Assembly: GCA_001970855.1 (NCBI GenBank)
Contig: LSSN01001020.1
Coordinates: forward strand, 1 to 21,652
DNA length: 21,652 bases
Reading direction: 5' to 3'
Origin: Smittium culicis
Lineage: Eukaryota > Kickxellomycota > Harpellomycetes > Harpellales > Legeriomycetaceae
Shown one piece after another: positions 9,262 through 19,581 of the stretch. Position numbers and translations under genes: made by a program. Position 1 is the stretch's first letter, and every line of letters starts with the position of its first letter. The notes under the pieces were generated by a model. It saw only the letters and a list, made by a program, of their open reading frames with translations, was not told where the DNA came from and did not search any database.

Positions 9262-11324
9262 ATGATTCAGCTGAATACCGACAATTTTAACATGTCTACT
9301 GACGATCATATGCTCCCCAACGACGCTGATATTTTCGACAGCCTAAACCAAAGACTATCTCTCATATTTTCCAACTGTAAGCCTTACCACCTCCCCTCTC
9401 CCCCCATACCTTCCTAATTCTCCTTTTTTTTTTTTTTTAATAAAATTTACCCTCAGCTATTAAAAAATAAAAGCATATTTCATTTTATTTCCTTTATTCT
9501 AAATTTACTTATTTATTTGTTTTCAAATAGATATAAAAAATGGCCAGGAATCAAAAGATTTTGTCCTAGAATACTTAAAGCCCGAACAGTTGATTGATTT
9601 AATAAGCCCTGAGCCCCCTCTACAAGGAAAAGGAGAACAAGGTAAATCCAACTCCTTATACCCACTACTTATTAATCTCTTACTCTAACATATTCCAACT
9701 TGCTCTAAATTACTCTAAATTACTCCAACTTGTTCCAACCTGCTCTAACTTGTTCTAAATTACTCTAAATTACTCTAACCTGTTCTAAATTGCTCTAAAT
9801 TGCTCTAAATTGCTCTAACTTTATACTATAGGCATAATTGCTGATATTCAAAATATTTTAAAGTACAGTCCAAACACTTGGAATCCTGGTTTTATGCACA
9901 AACTGTACTCTTCCACCTCCGCTATAGGCGTTGTTGGCGAATTAGTAGCAACAATAATCAACGGAAACAGCCATGTATACGTAGCTTCCCCCGTCGCTTC
10001 AGTAATCGAAGTTTTGCTCTCAAAAAAATTGGGCGCTCTTTTCGGCTACAATGAGTCCATATGCGGAGGCTTAACTTGCCCCGGTGGTTCCGCCTCAAAT
10101 AACATGGCTTTACTCGTTGCTAGAAATACTTACTTCCCTTACGCTGCCGAACATGGGTTTGCCTTGTCCTACTCTGAAAAAATAAAATTCAACTTCAAAC
10201 AGCCTGTTGCTTTCACTTCTAACCAATGCCACTACTCAATTGAAAAATCAATGATGATGTTAGGCCTTGGAAAAAAAAACTTAGAATACGTAAATTGCAA
10301 TATTAATGGTGCTATGGACACCATTGACCTAGAAAATAGAATTAAAAATGCTATCCTACAAGGAAAAAGACCCTTCTTTGTAAACGCTACTGCTGGAACC
10401 ACCGTCCTTGGCCAGTTTGATCCCATCCTTAAATTGTCTCAAATCTGTCAAAAGTACGATATCTGGCTCCACGTCGATGCCTCCCTCGGAGGATCGCTCA
10501 TTTTTTCTAAATCTGAAACTACCTTGAACCTCCTCAACGGCACTGCTAAATCAAACTCAATCACTTTCAACTCCCATAAACTCCTCGGCGTCCCTTTACA
10601 ATGCTCCTACTTACTTTTCCGTGACGGTCTAGATAATGTTAGAGCCCAAGTCTCTTCAAACGCCAATTATCTCTTCCACGATGATCAAGATGATATCAAT
10701 AATTCTCTCGCATTTTCCCCAAACGATCAACAAACCCTTTCCAACAATAACTTTAACTCTTCAAACAAGAAATCTCTGCTACTAAACCAATATTCTGCTG
10801 AAAGTTGGGATATCGGAAATGCTACCATAGGCTGTGGCAGAAAACCTGACTCTATAAAGATGTGGCTATCCTGGCGCTACTTTGGAACAAACGGTTTCGC
10901 TTCTCGTGTCGATAACTCGCTCAATTCTTCTAGCTCCTTCGCAACATTAATCAAATCCTCCCCAAACTTTATTCTTTTTAGAGAGCCCATATCTAACCTA
11001 GTTTGCTTCTACCACATCCCAATCTCACAAAGAAATGATCCCGATCTCAACCCTATACTTAACCTAACATCATCTCACGATAACTCTTTCTTAAACTTCC
11101 CGGATGTCTTGGCTACTTATACCAAATCTATCACAGCCCTCCTAAACAAACAGGGTAAACTCCTCGTCGATTTCGCTTCAATCAACTTGTTTGACCATGA
11201 TGGCAGCCTAGTAAGAATCCCTGAATTCTTCCGTATCCCCTTCAACTCACCTTTCTTCAATATTGACCACCTGCAATTCATCATTGACCAAATCGAAATT
11301 GCTTCAGCTACTATTTACCCATAA
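9262..11324 (+). CDS. Group II PLP-dependent decarboxylase (glutamate / cysteine-sulfinate decarboxylase type)
   Basis: Removes the alpha-carboxyl group of an amino acid using pyridoxal phosphate. Exons 9262-9376, 9531-9641 and 9832-11324 give 572 aa, in the range of GAD and CSAD (about 490-590). The PLP lysine is K325 in NSHKLLGVPLQCS. The pyridine-binding Asp is D291 in HVDASLGG, where relatives mostly have HVDAAWGG or HVDGSWGG. The stacking His lies in CHYSIEKS, and ATAGTTVLGQFDP and CGR are present. The N-terminal part (NPGFMHKLYSST) is closest to what I know of fungal CSAD-like proteins. The catalytic loop, residues 359-400, carries an Asn/Ser/Gln-rich insert of about 30 residues, followed by W401 where animal GAD has the loop Tyr. 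Substrate (glutamate, aspartate or cysteine sulfinate) cannot be decided. No targeting signal is seen, so cytosol is likely. ATG 9262 was chosen because exons 1 and 2 extend family homology in matching phase. Confidence 0.88.
9377..9530 (+). other. Intron 1 of the decarboxylase gene
   Basis: 154 nt, phase 1, donor AACT|GTAAGC and acceptor TTTCAAATAG|ATA. It contains a long T-run near 9423-9438. The split codon becomes TAT and joins two halves of the N-terminal helix region. Confidence 0.85.
9642..9831 (+). other. Intron 2 of the decarboxylase gene
   Basis: 190 nt, phase 1, donor CAAG|GTAAAT and acceptor ACTATAG|GC. About three quarters of it is a decamer array described separately. The last CTAAC (9815-9819) places a candidate branch A at 9818, 13 bases before the end of the intron, a suitable distance. 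Confidence 0.85.
9681..9820 (+). repeat. Fourteen tandem 10-bp repeats inside an intron
   Basis: Exactly 14 units of 10 bp with no length change. Consensus is T-G/A-C-T-C-T-A-A-A-T with variants ending AACT, AACC and AACA. Four units contain CTAAC (9685, 9745, 9775, 9815), the usual fungal branch-site core, and seven more contain CTAAA. The array fills the intron almost to its acceptor. Confidence 0.95.
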
Positions 11325-11570
11325 AATATGATAACCTTTATTATTTACTTTTTACCAATTTTTATTAAACTTATTTATATTTAGAACTTTATTTATCATA
11401 TATGCTATGTTTTTTCTTCGTAAATTAATTTAATTTAAAAATAATAATATGATTATTACTGCTTTTTTCATTACTAACACAATAACATAGACAAAACATT
11501 TTTTAAAGCACTACTAAAAGATAGAAAAAATTTTCAATAACTTAGTACCCATTAATTTATATATATATTC
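11325..11570. other. Convergent 3' spacer
   Basis: 246 AT-rich bases between the stop codons of two converging genes. On the - strand an AATAAA occurs at 11393-11388, about 180 bases behind the secreted-protein stop. No canonical AATAAA was found on the + strand for the decarboxylase. Confidence 0.5.
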
Positions 11571-14500
11571 TTAAAATCCAAAAATAAAGTCAAAGCCCCT
11601 AATTGCTCTTTCAGCAATGCTGGCTGTCAGAGTTGCAGAACTGAGCATGCTAGATTCAGCTTTGCTTGAAAGGTTAGATGAAAACCCGCTAATAATCGAA
11701 GAATTGATCACTAGGCTGGTTTCTTTAGTACCAGAGCTATCAACTTGCGATGTGAGCGAAACACTGCCAGTTTGGGTTGATGTAGATGTTGGTGCTGTTG
11801 CTGTTGCTGTTGCGGTACTGCTCCTACCATCATCATTATCAAAAACATCATCGCTATCGCTATCTTCGTCGTTGTTTTTACGGCCCGACGATCCTGAGCT
11901 TGTACTTAAGCTTGACAAAGTCGAGCTTGAGTTTGAGCGTGTTGGGCTGAATACCGACGATACTGTAGTCGACCTTGTTTTCTCGCTGCCGCTGCCGCTG
12001 CTGCTACTGCTGCTCAATGCGCCAGAACTCGTTGGCGCAGCTTCTCCAGACTCGCCGCTCATCCTGGTACTGTTGGCGCTGGTTGAACTGTTGCTGCTGG
12101 CGGTAGTATCTGCGCGCGCGCTAGATCTGATATCGCCGTCGTCGTCAGGAATTTCGACAACCGCAGTAGTTGTCTGCGTTTCAGTTAGTGTGGGCTTCGC
12201 CGAATTTTGTGGCAATTCAGCGGCCGCGCTCTGAATTTCGGCCGGCATGCTCGCATCAGCCAACGCAGTGCCAGGCTTCAACATTACTGGCGCTGAAACG
12301 TCATCTGGGATTTCGACAACAACAGTTGATGTTTGGGTTTCTGTTATTGTTGGTCGATCTGATGAAGTACTGCTGGTTTCTGACTGCGACGTGCGTAAGT
12401 TTGCGTCTTTTTGTGGTCCTGAGCTTGTCATGCTTATACTTGATGCCGAATTTACCGAGCTTGTTCTTGATCCTGAATTTGTCGAGCTTGTGATTGATGC
12501 CGATTTTGTCGAGATTGTATTACTTGGCGAGGACGAGTTTGTCGATAAATCTGCTACGGTAGCTTCTGAAACGGTAGACGCGCTACCGGATCCGGAATTT
12601 GATCTACTGCTTTTGCTACTTTCAGTCATGTTGGTACTTAAGGTCGCTGTTGAACTAGCTGAACTGGTTTCCATTCCTATAAATACAAGCGATTTTGCGA
12701 CCTCTAGAGTTGTTACAGGCACTATAACGCTGATAGTCGATGTAACTGTACTCATTGGAAGCGATGTTGACCAAGTTGAGCTAGATACAGTCTCAGAAGA
12801 ATTTCTTACCAAAGATGAGCTTTGCGATTGTAATGTCGGCGTGGTTGTTGATATAATAGTTGTTGGCGAAGAGTTTAGCGTTGATGTGGGAGTTGATGAC
12901 TGCTCTGATTTAATTGCGGTTGTTGGTTTTTCGGTGCTTCCGATCGTAACGGTTATTACTGAGTTGTTGCCAAGAGTTACAGATATTAAATCAAGGGTGC
13001 TAAAAAATGCAACTGATGTTGATGTACTGGTACTTGAGGATCGAATTAATACGCTTCCGTCACCTTTAATTGCGGATTCTAAAGCCATTATCTCAGGATC
13101 CTTGCTAATGAAAGTAGGTGATGTAACTTCACTGCTACCAGAACTATTATCTCGCCCAGAGGGTATCTGTCCTTGTCTCAATTGGTTACCTGCACATCTC
13201 TGGAAACCGCCTATCTCTTGCTCGCAGTTATAGGAACGTCCTAGCTCCGCACCAGCGTCCCCATAAAACTCGATTTTTCTCTCCATCAGAAAATCCTTAT
13301 GACCCAAATCAGCGCCTAAATTGTTGTCCTGAGTAATAAGTTTGGGATACACAGGAGTGAGCGTTATATCTACGTACACAGTTTTTGTTGTAACTTTTAC
13401 ATCCCCGTCATATCCTGAAGTAGGAATTGTTGTTTTTGAACTTTGATTTGAAGAAAATGAGCTTTTGCCGTAGTTTGTTGGATTTACTGCTGTGCTACTT
13501 GGCTGATAGCTTGCTTGAGTGCTTGGTTTGGTAGCTGAAGTTGATGATATGCTTGAAGTATTACTTACTGTAGAGCTTGGTGATATTTTGCTGCTGTAAC
13601 TGCTTGATGAGTCAGATGACGACAGCAATGATGGATATGTTGAAGCTGGGCTGTACATACTGCTGGTACTAGAACTTGACTGTTTTGTAGGTACATAATC
13701 ACTGCTGGTGCTACTGCCAGTTTGCGAGTGCTTACCAGAAACTGTTACAGTTTGAGTAACGCTCGTTTGTTTTATAATTTCTGTGGATTTGGTAACTATT
13801 GTGGTTTCTGTGGACACGACGGTGATTACTGAGCTTAAGTTGGTATAACTGTTTTGTGTTGGAGTCAAAATTATAGTCACCAAGTCCGTAACTGTTTTAA
13901 CACTGACCACAGTTTGTGTGTTAAAAACGGTCGTTGTTTGTACGGATGAGTTGTAATTTTTTGCTGAACTAGTTACTGTTGTAGTTGTAATATAATTTTT
14001 GCTTGGTTGATAACCATTAGCTGTATATGCAGTTTTATTACTCGAAGATGAAGTTTTAGTTGGAATTGTAGAACATTGAGCCGAACCACATTGATAGTTA
14101 TTTGTTGGTCGAGCTGGGTCATAATTCGCTGCGGAGCTAACGGTAGAAGGCTGAGGTTTGTATTGGTATATAGTTGTTCTGAAACTTATAGATGTAGTAT
14201 ATTGGTTGTTATAGCCGTTGTAATTATCTTGTGGATGATAATATATTGGGTTATATTGGTTTCCGTTATTGTTGTTGTAATTTGGGACCAGGTTTCCATA
14301 TCCATAATTCATATTTCCATTATTGTTGTTATAATTTTGGTTATCATAGTTGTAGTTTGGTACTTGGTAGCCATTGTTATAATTTTGATTGGAATAGCCA
14401 TTATTATTTGAGTTTGAACTCGATTCGGGATAATAATTGTTCCCAACTAAATACTTATTTGCATACCGATCAAAATAATATCCACTATTATCAGGTCGAC

Positions 14501-16106
14501 CAATAGGCTCAGGTTTGATATAGCTTTGAGAGGCTGAGGGCAAGTGATTGTGACTCTTACTACTATTTCTCGGTACTTGTAAGTTTTTTTGGGCATTATT
14601 ACTACCCGCGCTTTTGCCAGTTACTGAATCATTCATCTCTAGCTGTGCCGATTTTGCTACAAAGAAGTTATGACTTATAAAATTCTGGCTAGAACCATCA
14701 TTGTCTATACCTTGACTTTTTTGAATTACACCATTGCGCGCAACTTGTAGATTTTTTTTAAGAACGTCCATTGATTCCTGGAATTTATCAACTTTTTGTC
14801 GGGCAGCTTTGAAATCAATGTTATTTGTACTAACAGAAGTTGGAGAAGAGGAATTTTGCGTTGATGAAGAAGTGGTTGATATATTAGATGTTGAGGTACT
14901 TGATCTTTGACTTTTAGATTCAGTTGTATGTTGGTTTGATAGATCAGATGATGCGCTAATTGAGGTACTTGATGTTGATGATTTTGAGCTATTACTTGAT
15001 TTAATTGTTGAAGAAGCTCCAGTATCTTGATTTAGTAAAGTTAACATAGATAAAATAGGATCTGCTGAAGTTATTAAAAGTGGTGTTGGTGATAAGTTTG
15101 TAGAAAAGACTGAAACTGGTGTTGATAAGTTGTTAGAAGAGGCCGAAATAGATGTCGATAAATTGGTAGATGTTCCTGATGCAGTAGATGTTTGATTTTG
15201 TGATGCAGATACTGATACTGATTTCAGTTGGGCATTTGATTTTCCTGGAGAAGCTTCGTTTACTGAAGCGGATAAAATTACGTTTACAATAGAGCTGAGA
15301 AGCTCATTGTTATCAAAACCAATCTGATTAGCAGTAGTAATTTCTGATATAGTTTCAGAAGTTTTAGATGGCGGAGTATATGTAACTGTTATTACAGATA
15401 TACTGCCTGGATCAGGTATGGTAGATGTCGAGTTCAGAGTTTGGCTGATAGATTCTGTTGAATTGGTTGACTGTGTGCTGGTCAGATCAGAGTTACTTTT
15501 TTTATCACTGTTGCTTAAATCAAAACTTTTCATTTTTATAACAAAGTTTCTATTGTTCCCAATACATTCATTCTGATCTTGTGGACTGTCAAGCTTAGCG
15601 CACCCACTTTGAATTTGGCTATTGTCAGCAATAATTTGGCCACTTTTGCCTTCAAATTCTAGAGACCTTTTTGTAGGAAATCCATTTTGGTCTATATAAA
15701 TTCTTTGGGGATCCTTTTTCTTGTAGTCACCCGTTTTATCTTGGACATTGTAGCTGTTTTCATACCCTGATACTCCCTATTATAATATAAATTTGTAATG
15801 TTGATTAATATTTTAAAAATAAGTGATTAATAAATAAAAACACAAATGTAAGAATTGGTAAATTTACACTTACTATTTTTAGATTATAAATGTTCAATTT
15901 GATTTTGATAAACAAAAAATAGAAAAGATAATTAATATTAGTTTTTAATTATAAGGTAATATAAAAAATCTATATGATTTTAAGTTTTATAATTTTAAAT
16001 TAATAATCTATGTGTACATACCAAAGGATTTAACCCTAGTAGGCAAAGCGGCAGAGGATCGAGTTGCAGCTAGAGCACATAAGGCTATAGATAAGATTGA
16101 TACCAT
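11571..16106 (-). CDS. Large secreted Ser/Thr-rich protein with two Cys-pair modules
   Basis: Not a named family. Proposed exons are 16106-16022 and 15772-11571, total 4287 nt, 1428 aa. Exon 1 encodes a signal peptide (MVSILSIALCALAA core, likely cut near A19/A20). A dibasic KR at 63-64 could be a Kex2-type site. A first module (EFEG near 67, C86, C98 followed by IGN) is echoed by a second (EFYG near 863, C878, C888 followed by AGN). Between them are long Ser/Thr tracts, an Asn/Tyr/Gly-rich block (about residues 453-565) and Val/Thr/Ile beta-type segments (TVTV). A TETQT..VVEIPDD motif occurs twice, 54 residues apart, near 1170 and 1224. This resembles heavily O-glycosylated fungal wall or adhesin proteins, so extracellular or wall location is inferred. 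No hydrophobic GPI tail is seen at the C-terminus. The long exon is certain; exon 1 and the splice are inferred from phase and signal peptide. Confidence 0.75.
15773..16021 (-). other. Proposed intron of the Ser/Thr-rich secreted gene
   Basis: 249 AT-rich nt. The donor TTTG|GTATGT is strong. Joining to the acceptor at GGGAG|TATCAGG keeps phase 1 and gives TTT GTA TCA GGG. A closer acceptor, ATAG|GGAG, lies four bases earlier but would need a phase-0 donor such as AGG|GTTAAA. The two AGs are so close that the exact junction is uncertain. Confidence 0.55.
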
Positions 16107-17847
16107 GATTTTTTGATAGATTAAATAATTGATTTCTGGATTTAAATTGTTAAAATAAAATTATACGCGATTTGATTATATAATTTTTTTTTGATAGACT
16201 GCAGTTTTTCAATTTAGATAAATAGTTATAAATAAATAATTTTTTTTATAAATATATAAAATTTTAAAAGTTAATATTCAAAATTAAAGATTTTTCCCGT
16301 ATTTACGTTATTCTTTTGTGATATAATTTACTTTAGGCTTTGATGTAACCTATTTATATATTTTTGAATTTTATCAATATTCATAAAAAGTCAAAGCATA
16401 TTAAAAGTGGTAAAGATTTATTGTAATCATATACATAGAATATAATCCTCACCACTTTTATTATTTAGTATAGATTTGAGAGTAGTTTATAAGGCTAATA
16501 TTCTTAAAGCTTATAATGTGAAAGATAACTCTTAAAAGAATATATAAATTTATCTTGGTGAATGTTTTAAAGTTAAGCCACGATGTTTTTTTTAGGAAAA
16601 ACTCTCAGTTAGGCCAAAAATATATTTAATTAAATTTTGTGGCATATTCCAAAAGATATTTTTGTTTGATTTTAGTATTTTGTAGAATCAAAATTTTAGA
16701 GTTTTTATTATTTTTCAGCCAATGTTAATAATAATTGAGTAATGAATGTGTAGTGAAAACCTAGAAACGCCTTTAAAAAAAGTATGCTAGATAACCCAAA
16801 TCATAAAATTAAAATTTAGTAAACTCGTAATATAACTAATAGAGAAAATAGTATGTATGAAGCATATTTTTCAAATACTAGTTTTAGATTTCATTTTTAA
16901 TTTAAAGTAAAGAAAATTGTTGGAAATAAAATGAACGGAATCTTAGAAAGAGGCTTATGTTGTATAAACGAAGAGTAAATATTATATTCGAAAGTATGAA
17001 AAGCCTTGGATAATTAGATAAAGAGAATAAATATATTAATATATAGTATAAATTAAAAATATTCTCATTTGGATTTTGACTAGACGTAAAGTTGAAATTT
17101 AGTCAGGATTTTTTTCAATTTATGTTTTATTTAATTATATTGTTTAAAGGTACTGTGAAAGTTTATTTTGAATTTTTTTTCCTAATTGGTAGGTTTTTAT
17201 TTTTATTTTTTGAGTTTTGATTTTTGGTTGTGAATTTATTTTAATTGTGTGTTAGAAAAAAGTAAATAAGCTTATATACGAATAACTCGCTGTGAAAATT
17301 TGATAGGGGAATGTAGCGAGGAGAAAATTCAATTGTAGAGAAAATTGAGAAATTATTGCTTTGTAATGGAGATAGAAAATAGAATAATACAAACTATTGG
17401 GCGCTTCAAGCGGTTAATAGGATTATTATTGGTCTAAATTTTATACTAAAGTTATAGTAAAAAAAACATTAAAAACTGCAGAATATGAATGAATAAAATA
17501 GTATGATTTTTATCTACTAATTGTGAAGATATACAGCTAATACCAGAGAGAAAAATATAATTTCAAGTTGACGTAAGAAAAAAAAAAATCATTCGAAATA
17601 AAAGAAAGAAAAACGACACAGCTACTGTATGTGAGAAAAAAACAGGAAAAAGGTGCATTTTTGATGGGAAAGGAAAGTAGGCAAGAAAAATAAAGTAAAG
17701 TTTAGTAAGGTTGGATTGAATTGAAAAGCGTATATCGCAAAGAAAAAAAAAATGAAGAAAGCAGAAACAGATTTTTGAATTTTTTATATATTTATATGGT
17801 TAAACAGGAAACAATGAGGGGTATGAAAAGGGTGAAAGGGGGGAAAT
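16107..17847. other. AT-rich spacer between the zeta-COP and secreted-protein genes
   Basis: Holds the promoter of the secreted gene and the 3' flank of the zeta-COP gene, both on the - strand. A 10-bp inverted repeat (TAAAAGTGGT at 16402-16411 and ACCACTTTTA at 16451-16460) could form a stem with a 39-base loop. A-rich purine tracts lie near 17570-17760. No gene or RNA recognised. Confidence 0.5.
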
Positions 17848-18405
17848 TTAGCGCATAGATAAATTGAATCTTTCTTTTGCTTGTTTATATGCCTCAATGA
17901 TAGTCTGTTCATTGAGAGTAGCCAGGTTCATGTCAACAGCGTCACCACCACGTTTGGAGACACGGCTGGCGATAATTTCGGGGTCAGTTTCGAGGGCAAT
18001 ACCATCGTCTACAGTTTCATCAAGGGCGAGCAAAACCAAGTCGAGATTATCAAGGACCGAACGTTTATCGACGTTATGTCTTAGTAAAATATTAACGGCA
18101 TCGACGAAACCGTTGAGAATAGAAGATAATAGGAGCTCGTTTTCTTCAGCGACACCGACGAGGCAGAAGTTTAAGTCGGATACGGTGTTGAATAAAACTA
18201 AATTATTTTCATGGAGTAGGATTTCGCCACCGGCTTTCATTAGCTTAATTCCAAGATTGTGTTCGAAATCTTTTTTTTCCTTCGGGGTTAATGGTGCGTA
18301 TTGGGGTTCGTGAGAGTGGAAATTGTAGTATTTCGATATCAAGCGATTGCCCTCGCTATCGAAAATGATCATAGCCTTTGTAGTGTATAGCCCGAAATTA
18401 GTCAT
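17848..18405 (-). CDS. RET3: Coatomer subunit zeta (COPI coat)
   Basis: Zeta subunit of the COPI coat that drives Golgi-to-ER and intra-Golgi vesicle transport. In the coat, zeta pairs with gamma-COP as the small chain of the adaptor-like subcomplex. The 185 aa match the usual 175-190. One longin-type domain covers nearly the whole chain: GLYTTKAMIIFDSEGNRLISKYY, then ENELLLSSILNGFVDAV, and LALDETVDDGIALETDP followed by ASRVSKRG, all landmarks of the family. The frame is open for 19 codons further upstream, but ATG at 18405 was chosen because MTNFGLYTTKA starts at the family's usual distance from the first strand and an A-rich context precedes it. No intron. The gene lies on the same strand as the secreted-protein gene. 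RET3 is the yeast name; homology is by recognition only. Confidence 0.93.
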   Translation of the reverse strand: MTNFGLYTTKAMIIFDSEGNRLISKYYNFHSHEPQYAPLTPKEKKDFEHNLGIKLMKAGGEILLHENNLVLFNTVSDLNFCLVGVAEENELLLSSILNGFVDAVNILLRHNVDKRSVLDNLDLVLLALDETVDDGIALETDPEIIASRVSKRGGDAVDMNLATLNEQTIIEAYKQAKERFNLSMR

Positions 18406-19442
18406 TTTTGATTGTTTAGATATCAGAGAGTGATTGATTAAATTAGATTTACAGCTATACAATAAATCTCTAGCGAGAAATAAACATCAAATATCTCAAA
18501 CGCCAACTTTTTATTTATTGGAAAGAGCCTAAATTAAGCCCAAAACTAATTAGAAGCGATAATAGGCTTGTTTCTGATTTCTGCTCAAGTGGAAGCTTAA
18601 TTGGCTGTGTCTACGTACCTTTAAAGCTAACCCAATGGGTGCATATAACGATCCACACTCACTCGCCTACAATGCAAAAAAGTTCAGCCATTGGCTTGAT
18701 ATTTCTGGATACGAAATAATAGAAGTTTATGATTTGTATAGTTGTGGCCAATTATGCTGTATATCTAGCGTTTATAAGGCTAATTAAATTTCAGTTGGAT
18801 GAGATGCATCAGCTTTATTCAGGCTATTATTGGAAAATAGTGGCTTGGGATTTTGGTTGTCCAGTCGAGTAAACATAAAACTCTTTTGATTGGTGTAAAT
18901 AGTCTGTAGCTTAGGTCCGCTTAAGAAATGCCTGTTGAATAAAACGTTCAATAATGAGATTTTATCGCACTATGTATACATTATCGATAAATATAATAAA
19001 ATAAATGTGCAATTTGTTCAATTGGTTTTATAATCCGAGTCTGCAATTCGTTACTGTATACGAAGTCCCTACCTGCGATTTTTGACTATACATCACGTCT
19101 AGCAATAAAGTAGAAAATCATAATCCTCTGTGCAACTAAAATTTATTTCAACTCAATAGAATATTTTTATGAGTCCTGTATATTGTGATACTTACATAGG
19201 ATCTTATGCCTTGTTTGAAATTCCGAATCCTTTCTAATAATACATCAGATCCGCTTGTTCTTTATATATAGATCCTTATAGATGACTATATTTTACTCAA
19301 TTTACTTGCTATAATTGTGGGGTCTATGCAACACCTGATCTTTCTGTATTCTTAAACAAGTAATCTGAATTAGCTTATAAATATCCGCTACTCATATCAA
19401 GGCATTTTTGATGTGATCTTGTCAATAAATTACCATCATTAA

Positions 19443-19456
19443 CCCTCCCCCCTCCC
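19443..19456. repeat. C-rich tract (G-rich on the - strand)
   Basis: CCCTCCCCCCTCCC stands in AT-rich DNA. The - strand has G-runs that could form a quadruplex-like structure. Confidence 0.5.
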
Positions 19457-19571
19457 AAAAAACATTTAACAAATGTACTAGAGTTTATTGTAGCTCTTGC
19501 GCTAAATAATTGAGTGAGATTGCTGATTTTTTCAATAATTATTCAAAAAAATTATTTTTAGTCCAAAAACA

Positions 19572-19581
19572 CCCCACCCCC
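19572..19581. repeat. Second C-rich tract
   Basis: CCCCACCCCC lies about 120 bases from the previous C-rich tract, also followed by AT-rich DNA and also preceded or followed by an A-run. Confidence 0.5.

Noticed and set aside
11617..13233. Long open frames on the + strand (205 and 328 aa) opposite the Ser/Thr-rich gene
   Set aside because: They are the antisense of Ser/Thr codon tracts, which lack stops in reverse. The products are Val/Leu/Asp-rich low complexity with no family signature.
17864..18313. Open frame on the + strand opposite zeta-COP
   Set aside because: A shadow of the conserved zeta-COP frame, without any motif of its own.
18485..18960. Less AT-rich stretch that might be a decayed gene upstream of zeta-COP
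   Set aside because: Frequent stops in the frames I read and no protein motif; probably promoter DNA.
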